A stretch of DNA of 5,548 bases, taken from Pseudomonadota bacterium (GTDB taxonomy: Bacteria > Myxococcota > Polyangia > GCA-2747355 > JACKDQ01). Each line of letters opens with the position of its first letter. Positions within the stretch are counted from its first letter, which is position 1. Below, in pieces: positions 1-3,036 of the stretch. Below the pieces are notes generated by a model, which ran no database searches, was not told where the DNA came from, and saw only the letters and a list, made by a program, of their open reading frames with translations. The position numbers and the translations under genes are program-made. The stretch lies in the NCBI GenBank assembly GCA_030591195.1, contig JAUVBO010000267.1:1-5548 (forward strand). The letters are read 5' to 3'.

Positions 1-55
1 AAAGATCGCAGCAAAATCCACAGCATATGAGACGGCCTGTTTTCTCACCCAAAGA

Positions 56-82
56 CGCAGCAGCAATATTGCTACGGCTGCG
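56..82. repeat. Inverted repeat enclosing a 12-bp palindrome
   Basis: CGCAGC at 56-61 is the exact reverse complement of GCTGCG at 77-82. Between them lies the perfect palindrome AGCAATATTGCT (62-73). As RNA, either the outer 6-bp stem or the inner one can form. Neither strand has a proper U-run after the stem (the minus strand continues TCTTTGGG), so a factor-independent terminator for the leftward gene is possible but weak. It could also be a protein-binding dyad. Confidence 0.4.
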
Positions 83-160
83 AGGGTTACACGGTCGCAG
101 ATTTGCTACTGTATGCTTGCGCAGCCAGGACGAATGAAGGTGGTTCTAGCGGCCTGGCGA

Positions 161-184
161 TCCCCATGATCAGAATCATTGGGA
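161..184. repeat. Hairpin: 10-bp stem with one mismatch, CAGA loop
   Basis: TCCCCATGAT (161-170) pairs with ATCATTGGGA (175-184) at nine of ten positions, around the four-base loop CAGA (171-174). The single mismatch is C165 against T180. It lies 88 bases beyond the stop codon of the leftward membrane protein gene. There is no U-run on either strand, so it is not a classical intrinsic terminator. It could be a 3' stabilising stem, a Rho-associated structure or an operator dyad. The pairing is read directly from the sequence and the role is unknown. Confidence 0.5.
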
Positions 185-271
185 CGGAGGGCTGGTTTGT
201 CGGCACGGTGGTCTTGGCCGGCTCACGACCGAGATGAGCTGCCAGAGTAACAGCCGAGAAATCGCGAATCG

Positions 272-1078
272 TCACACGGTGAGGCCGCGGTAGAAATAGA
301 GGCCGGCGATCAGCACCAGCACCACGGCGCTGAAGTCAAAGATCCGCTTGCGGTGGGGCACGGCACGCAAGATCACGTCGCCGATCACCATCCCGATCAG
401 CGGGTAGATCGTCGAGGTGACCGCGAAGGCGGTGCCGACCAGCACCGCGTGCCCCAACGTCCCGGTCATCACCAGCGGCAGCAGCACCACCATCCGGCCG
501 CACATCGCGCTGCCGCGCAGCCCGCCGAGGGCGAAGCCGGAGAAGAATCCCGTGAGGTCCTCGCCCTCGGGCCCGCGACCCCACTTGCGGCGGGCCGAGC
601 GGGTCAGCGCCGCCACCTGGGGCTCCTCGGCCGCGCAGGAGCGCTCGTCGTCGCAGTCGCTGCAGTACTTGTGCAGCTCGGCGTCGGCGCTCACCGGGCA
701 GCTGCTGCAGTCGTGGTCGCAGTTGTCGTGGTCGGCCTCGGCCGGATCGAGGTCGTGGTGGTGATGGTGGCGATGGTCGCCGCCATCACCGGAGCGGTGC
801 AGGAGCTTCCAGCCGAGGCGGTGCTTGGCGTAGAAATAGGCGACGAAGAGCAGCATCATCGCCGCCGACATGATGTTGACCGCCTGGTGAGACGGCTTCC
901 ACAGCCCGCCGATCAGCCAAAAGGCGATGGCGAAGCCGACCACGCCGACCACCCGCCCAACCAGGTAGCCACCGCACGCCGAGCGCTCCGCCGTCCGCAG
1001 CGCGAAGACCACCAGCGCACAGATCCAGACGTTTCCCAGCGAAAGTCCAAGCAGAGCAGCAGCGGCGACGTCAGCCAC
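272..1078 (-). CDS. Six-helix membrane protein with His/Cys-rich loop, putative metal or thiol-redox transporter
   Basis: The predicted product is 268 residues from a GTG at 1078. Three hydrophobic segments (about 3-25, 37-60, 67-85) are followed by a hydrophilic loop (about 90-175) and three more (about 175-205, 207-232, 248-265), giving a 3+loop+3 topology. The loop carries five consecutive His (104-108), further His at 102, 117, 122 and 136, and six Cys at 120, 124, 127, 139, 142 and 148, a typical metal-binding composition. The first helix of each half has a GxxLG motif followed by one Cys (C20 and C193), as in CcdA/DsbD-type proteins. The His loop instead recalls the nickel/cobalt exporter RcnA (NicO). 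Family and substrate are therefore unassigned. GTG 1078 was chosen because GCGAGG lies six bases upstream and the next residues enter the first helix. The frame stays open upstream to a GTG at 1168 (298 residues), and a TTG at 1096 is also possible, but that extension contains ATA, AGT and AGG codons and a TATATATA tract. It is divergent from the symporter gene. Confidence 0.8.
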   Translation of the reverse strand: MADVAAAALLGLSLGNVWICALVVFALRTAERSACGGYLVGRVVGVVGFAIAFWLIGGLWKPSHQAVNIMSAAMMLLFVAYFYAKHRLGWKLLHRSGDGGDHRHHHHHDLDPAEADHDNCDHDCSSCPVSADAELHKYCSDCDDERSCAAEEPQVAALTRSARRKWGRGPEGEDLTGFFSGFALGGLRGSAMCGRMVVLLPLVMTGTLGHAVLVGTAFAVTSTIYPLIGMVIGDVILRAVPHRKRIFDFSAVVLVLIAGLYFYRGLTV

Positions 1079-1084
1079 CTCGAA

Positions 1085-1090
1085 CCTCGC
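1085..1090 (-). promoter_or_regulatory. Ribosome binding site deciding the GTG start at 1078
   Basis: On the minus strand GCGAGG is followed by six bases and then GTG (1078-1076). GAGG matches the core of the anti-Shine-Dalgarno complement. No comparable site precedes the TTG at 1096. A weaker GGGG precedes the GTG at 1168. This supports the shorter form of the membrane protein but does not prove it. Confidence 0.4.
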
Positions 1091-1137
1091 GACCAAGATA
1101 GGAACGGGACCGCGACACGACGAATCCCTCCGGGCCC

Positions 1138-1147
1138 TATATATACT
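1138..1147. promoter_or_regulatory. TATATATACT tract in the divergent promoter region
   Basis: An isolated run of alternating T and A in very GC-rich surroundings. On the minus strand TATATA (1145-1140) could be a -10 element, giving a leader of about 55 bases before the GTG at 1078. On the plus strand TATACT (1142-1147) matches the -10 consensus at five of six positions and would start an mRNA about 85 bases before the symporter. Neither strand has a recognisable -35 box at the right distance, so the direction is unresolved. Confidence 0.35.
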
Positions 1148-1203
1148 GTGACCAGCCCCCGCGACCACCGTCGATCCCCGCTACGCTCGAAAATGATCAA
1201 AAG

Positions 1204-1233
1204 TTTCCTCCGGGATCGGTCGATCGCTATCAT
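1204..1233 (+). promoter_or_regulatory. Possible symporter promoter with -10 abutting the start codon
   Basis: TATCAT at 1228-1233 matches the sigma70 -10 consensus at five of six positions. Its predicted transcription start, seven bases on, is the A of the ATG at 1240, which would give a leaderless mRNA. The best -35 candidate, TTTCCT at 1204-1209, matches only three of six positions with an 18-base spacer, so the promoter is weak by consensus. A dyad, GATCG-GT-CGATC (1214-1225), sits between the two boxes. No Shine-Dalgarno sequence precedes this ATG, which fits a leaderless reading. Confidence 0.3.
1214..1225. repeat. Small perfect dyad in the symporter promoter
   Basis: GATCG (1214-1218) and CGATC (1221-1225) form a perfect inverted repeat with a two-base centre, ending two bases before the -10 candidate. 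The seven bases GTCGATC within it recur at 1170-1176 in the same intergenic region. It could be an operator half-site arrangement, but five-base arms arise fairly often by chance in a region this long. Confidence 0.25.
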
Positions 1234-1239
1234 CTGACG

Positions 1240-2964
1240 ATGCGACTTGCCCCCCTCGATCTGGCGATCATCATCGGCTACGTCGTCGCGGCGGTGCTGA
1301 TCGGGCTCTACGTCTCCCGCCGGGCCACCGCCAGCTACGAGAACTACTTCCTCGCCGGCCGGACCCTGCCCTGGTGGCTCGCCGGCACCTCGATGATCGC
1401 CTCGGCCTTCGCCATCGACACGCCCCTGGGAATCACCGGCTTCGTCTCCGCCAACGGCATCCAGGGCGTCTGGTTCGCCTGGGCGTACATCATCGGCGGG
1501 GCCGGAACCTTCAGCGCCTTCATCTTCGCCGCCTTGCTGCGACGCTCGAAGATCATCACCCCCGCCGAGCTGGCCGAGCTGCGCTACAGCGGACGGGGCG
1601 CGGCGATCCTGCGCGGCTTCAAGGGGGTCTACTTCGGCGTCCTCGCGCTGAGCATCCAGATGGGCTGGGTCTTCCGCTCGGTGCTGGTGCTGGCCCAGGA
1701 GGCCCTCGGCTGGGACGCGCTCCCGACGATGATCGTCGTGGTGCTGATCACCATCGTCTACACCACCCTCAGCGGCTTCTGGGGCGTGACGGTGACCGAC
1801 TTCATCCAGTTCTTCATCGGCACCGCGGGCTCGCTGCTGCTGGCCTACTACGCGATGAGCCACATCGGCGGGTTTGACGGCCTGTTCAGCGCCCTCGACC
1901 AGCGCTACGGGGCGGCCGAGGCGGCCCGCCGACTGCAGTTCCTGCCCCGGCCCGACTCGAGCTTCTTCTACACCTTCCTCGTCTTCATCTCGCTCAAGTG
2001 GTGGGGCAACCCATCGGCGGCGTTGACCCAGCGGATCCTCTCGACCAAGGACGAGCGCCACGCGGCGGCGAGCCAGCTGCTGTTCACGGTGGTCCACTTC
2101 GCGCTCAACTACTGGCCGATGATCCTCGTCGCCCTCGTCTCGCTGGCCGCCTACCCCGACCTGCCCGAGAGCAAGGCCGAGGTGGGCTACGCGCTGCTGC
2201 TGGTCAGGGTGCTGCCGAGCGGCGTGCTCGGCTTGATGCTCGCCTCGCTCGCCGCCGCCTTCATGTCGACCGTCGACACCCAGGCCAACACCGGGGCGTC
2301 GTTCATGGTCAACGACATCTACCGGCGCTTCATCAAGCGCGAGGCCAGCGATCGACACTACGTCCGCGCGAGCCAGGTCTGCACCGTCTTGATGCTGCTG
2401 ATCGCGGTCGGCATGGCCTACTTCATCTCCTCGGTTCGCGAGGCCTGGGAGGTGCTGGCGACGCTCACCGCCGGCTACGGCTTCATCGCCGTCGCCCGCT
2501 GGTTCTGGTGGCGGATCAACGCCTGGAGCGAGATCGCCTCGCTCGCCGGATCGGGCCTCGGCTCGCTGCTCGCCAACCACCCCGGGCTGCTGCGCCCCCT
2601 GCTGCACACCTACGGGCGCCGCTTCTCCTTCACCGCGGCGGTCTCCACCGTCAGCTGGGTCACCGTCGCCAAGCTCACCGCGCCGACGACGATGGAGCAG
2701 CTGGGCCGCTTCTGCCGGACGGTCAAGCCGTTCCCGTTCGGCTGGGGACCGGTCGTCGAGCGGTTCGACGACATCGACTGGAGCCCCGACGGTTGGCCGA
2801 GCACGCGACGCTGGGGGCTCGGGATGGTCCTGGTCTTTTCCCTCTGCTTTTGCGTCGGCAACCTGCTGCTCGGCAGCCGCCTGCTCGGAGTCGGGCTCGG
2901 CGCCCTCGCCGCCCTCGCCCTCGCTGGCCTGCGCAGCAGCTGGCGCCGCAGCTACGCCCAATAG
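1240..2964 (+). CDS. Sodium:solute symporter (SSS/SLC5 family)
   Basis: A complete 574-residue inner-membrane transporter of the LeuT-fold SSS family, expected to couple Na+ entry to uptake of a small solute; the solute cannot be read from the sequence. Thirteen or more hydrophobic segments are visible. Family hallmarks are SYENYFLAGRTLPWW (32-46) leading into the first core helix with AIDTPLG (58-64); YTTLSGFWGVTVTDFIQ (174-190), the usual glycine and TD-Q signature; and LASLAAAFMSTVDTQANTGA (334-353). In the last, A340, S343 and T344 align by my reading with the Na2-site residues A361, S364 and S365 of vSGLT. Near the C terminus, RWFWWRINAWSEI (420-432) and KPFPFGWGPV (496-505) mark a subgroup I associate with Bacteroidetes and Planctomycetes transporters. 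A last pair of helices covers about 524-565. Length is normal for the family and the frame is intact. The ATG at 1240 lacks a Shine-Dalgarno sequence and directly follows a -10-like box. It diverges from the membrane protein gene; the kinase gene follows after 72 bases. Confidence 0.95.
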   Translation: MRLAPLDLAIIIGYVVAAVLIGLYVSRRATASYENYFLAGRTLPWWLAGTSMIASAFAIDTPLGITGFVSANGIQGVWFAWAYIIGGAGTFSAFIFAALLRRSKIITPAELAELRYSGRGAAILRGFKGVYFGVLALSIQMGWVFRSVLVLAQEALGWDALPTMIVVVLITIVYTTLSGFWGVTVTDFIQFFIGTAGSLLLAYYAMSHIGGFDGLFSALDQRYGAAEAARRLQFLPRPDSSFFYTFLVFISLKWWGNPSAALTQRILSTKDERHAAASQLLFTVVHFALNYWPMILVALVSLAAYPDLPESKAEVGYALLLVRVLPSGVLGLMLASLAAAFMSTVDTQANTGASFMVNDIYRRFIKREASDRHYVRASQVCTVLMLLIAVGMAYFISSVREAWEVLATLTAGYGFIAVARWFWWRINAWSEIASLAGSGLGSLLANHPGLLRPLLHTYGRRFSFTAAVSTVSWVTVAKLTAPTTMEQLGRFCRTVKPFPFGWGPVVERFDDIDWSPDGWPSTRRWGLGMVLVFSLCFCVGNLLLGSRLLGVGLGALAALALAGLRSSWRRSYAQ

Positions 2965-2998
2965 GCCCGCGCCCGGCCGGCTGGTCAAAAAGAGCCAA

Positions 2999-3010
2999 GC
3001 TGAGATCAGC
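2999..3010. repeat. Small perfect dyad overlapping the kinase -35 box
   Basis: GCTGA (2999-3003) and TCAGC (3006-3010) form a perfect inverted repeat around a two-base centre. The -35 candidate at 3000-3005 lies inside it, so a protein bound here would block or alter RNA polymerase access. It has the same 5-2-5 geometry as the dyad upstream of the symporter but a different sequence. A regulatory role is inferred from position only. Confidence 0.3.
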
Positions 3011-3028
3011 AGCCATCCCCTGTATAAT
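3000..3028 (+). promoter_or_regulatory. Sigma70-type promoter of the kinase gene
   Basis: A perfect -10 consensus TATAAT (3023-3028) stands in GC-rich DNA. CTGAGA at 3000-3005 matches the -35 consensus at four of six positions, with the optimal 17-base spacer. The predicted start point is about 3035, so the mRNA would begin at or within two bases of the ATG at 3037. This gives the kinase its own promoter, separate from the symporter that ends at 2964. No intrinsic terminator was seen between them, so read-through is also possible. Confidence 0.6.
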
Positions 3029-3036
3029 GGCGGGCG

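Larger units (their letters stand above)
1..271. other. Lower-GC left flank with no convincing gene
   Basis: This stretch lies downstream of the minus-strand membrane protein gene and has clearly lower GC than the rest (133 of the first 240 bases are G or C). Small open frames exist but none is convincing. A minus-strand frame from GTG at 275 to a stop at 87 (62 codons) overlaps the end of the membrane gene by four bases, but uses many A/T-ending codons and runs through a hairpin. A plus-strand ATG frame at 27-137 (36 codons) is rich in rare codons such as AGA, ATA, TTA and CTA. On the minus strand a frame stays open from 105 to the left edge and encodes a hydrophobic run (VTLAAVAILLLRLWV). 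It could be the start of a membrane protein lying mostly outside the window, but no start codon with a ribosome site supports it. No tRNA-like fold was seen. Confidence 0.5.

Noticed and set aside
87..275. 62-codon minus-strand frame overlapping the membrane gene's stop by four bases
   Set aside because: The overlap looks like translational coupling, but no ribosome site was evident, codon use is unlike the neighbours, no domain is visible and a hairpin lies inside it. Kept only as a remark on the flank.
752..790. GGTGGTGATGGTGG-type repeat on the plus strand as a possible simple repeat or CRISPR-like element
   Set aside because: It is the complement of the codons for the consecutive histidines of the membrane protein. 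There is no regular repeat-spacer structure.
1079..1168. 30-residue N-terminal extension of the membrane protein from the GTG at 1168
   Set aside because: The added codons include ATA, AGT and AGG and run through the TATATATA tract; the sequence is not helix-like, and a better ribosome site precedes the GTG at 1078. Not fully excluded.
353..1237. Plus-strand frame of 294 codons opposite the membrane protein
   Set aside because: It is the reverse of a gene with clear transmembrane helices. Its His, Val and Gln runs are the antisense of the His-rich loop and GC-rich codons.
2965..2998. Possible terminator after the symporter (GC-rich stretch followed by AAAAA)
   Set aside because: Only a four-base stem (GGCT/AGCC) with a ten-base loop can be drawn, and the A-run is on the wrong strand for a rightward terminator.
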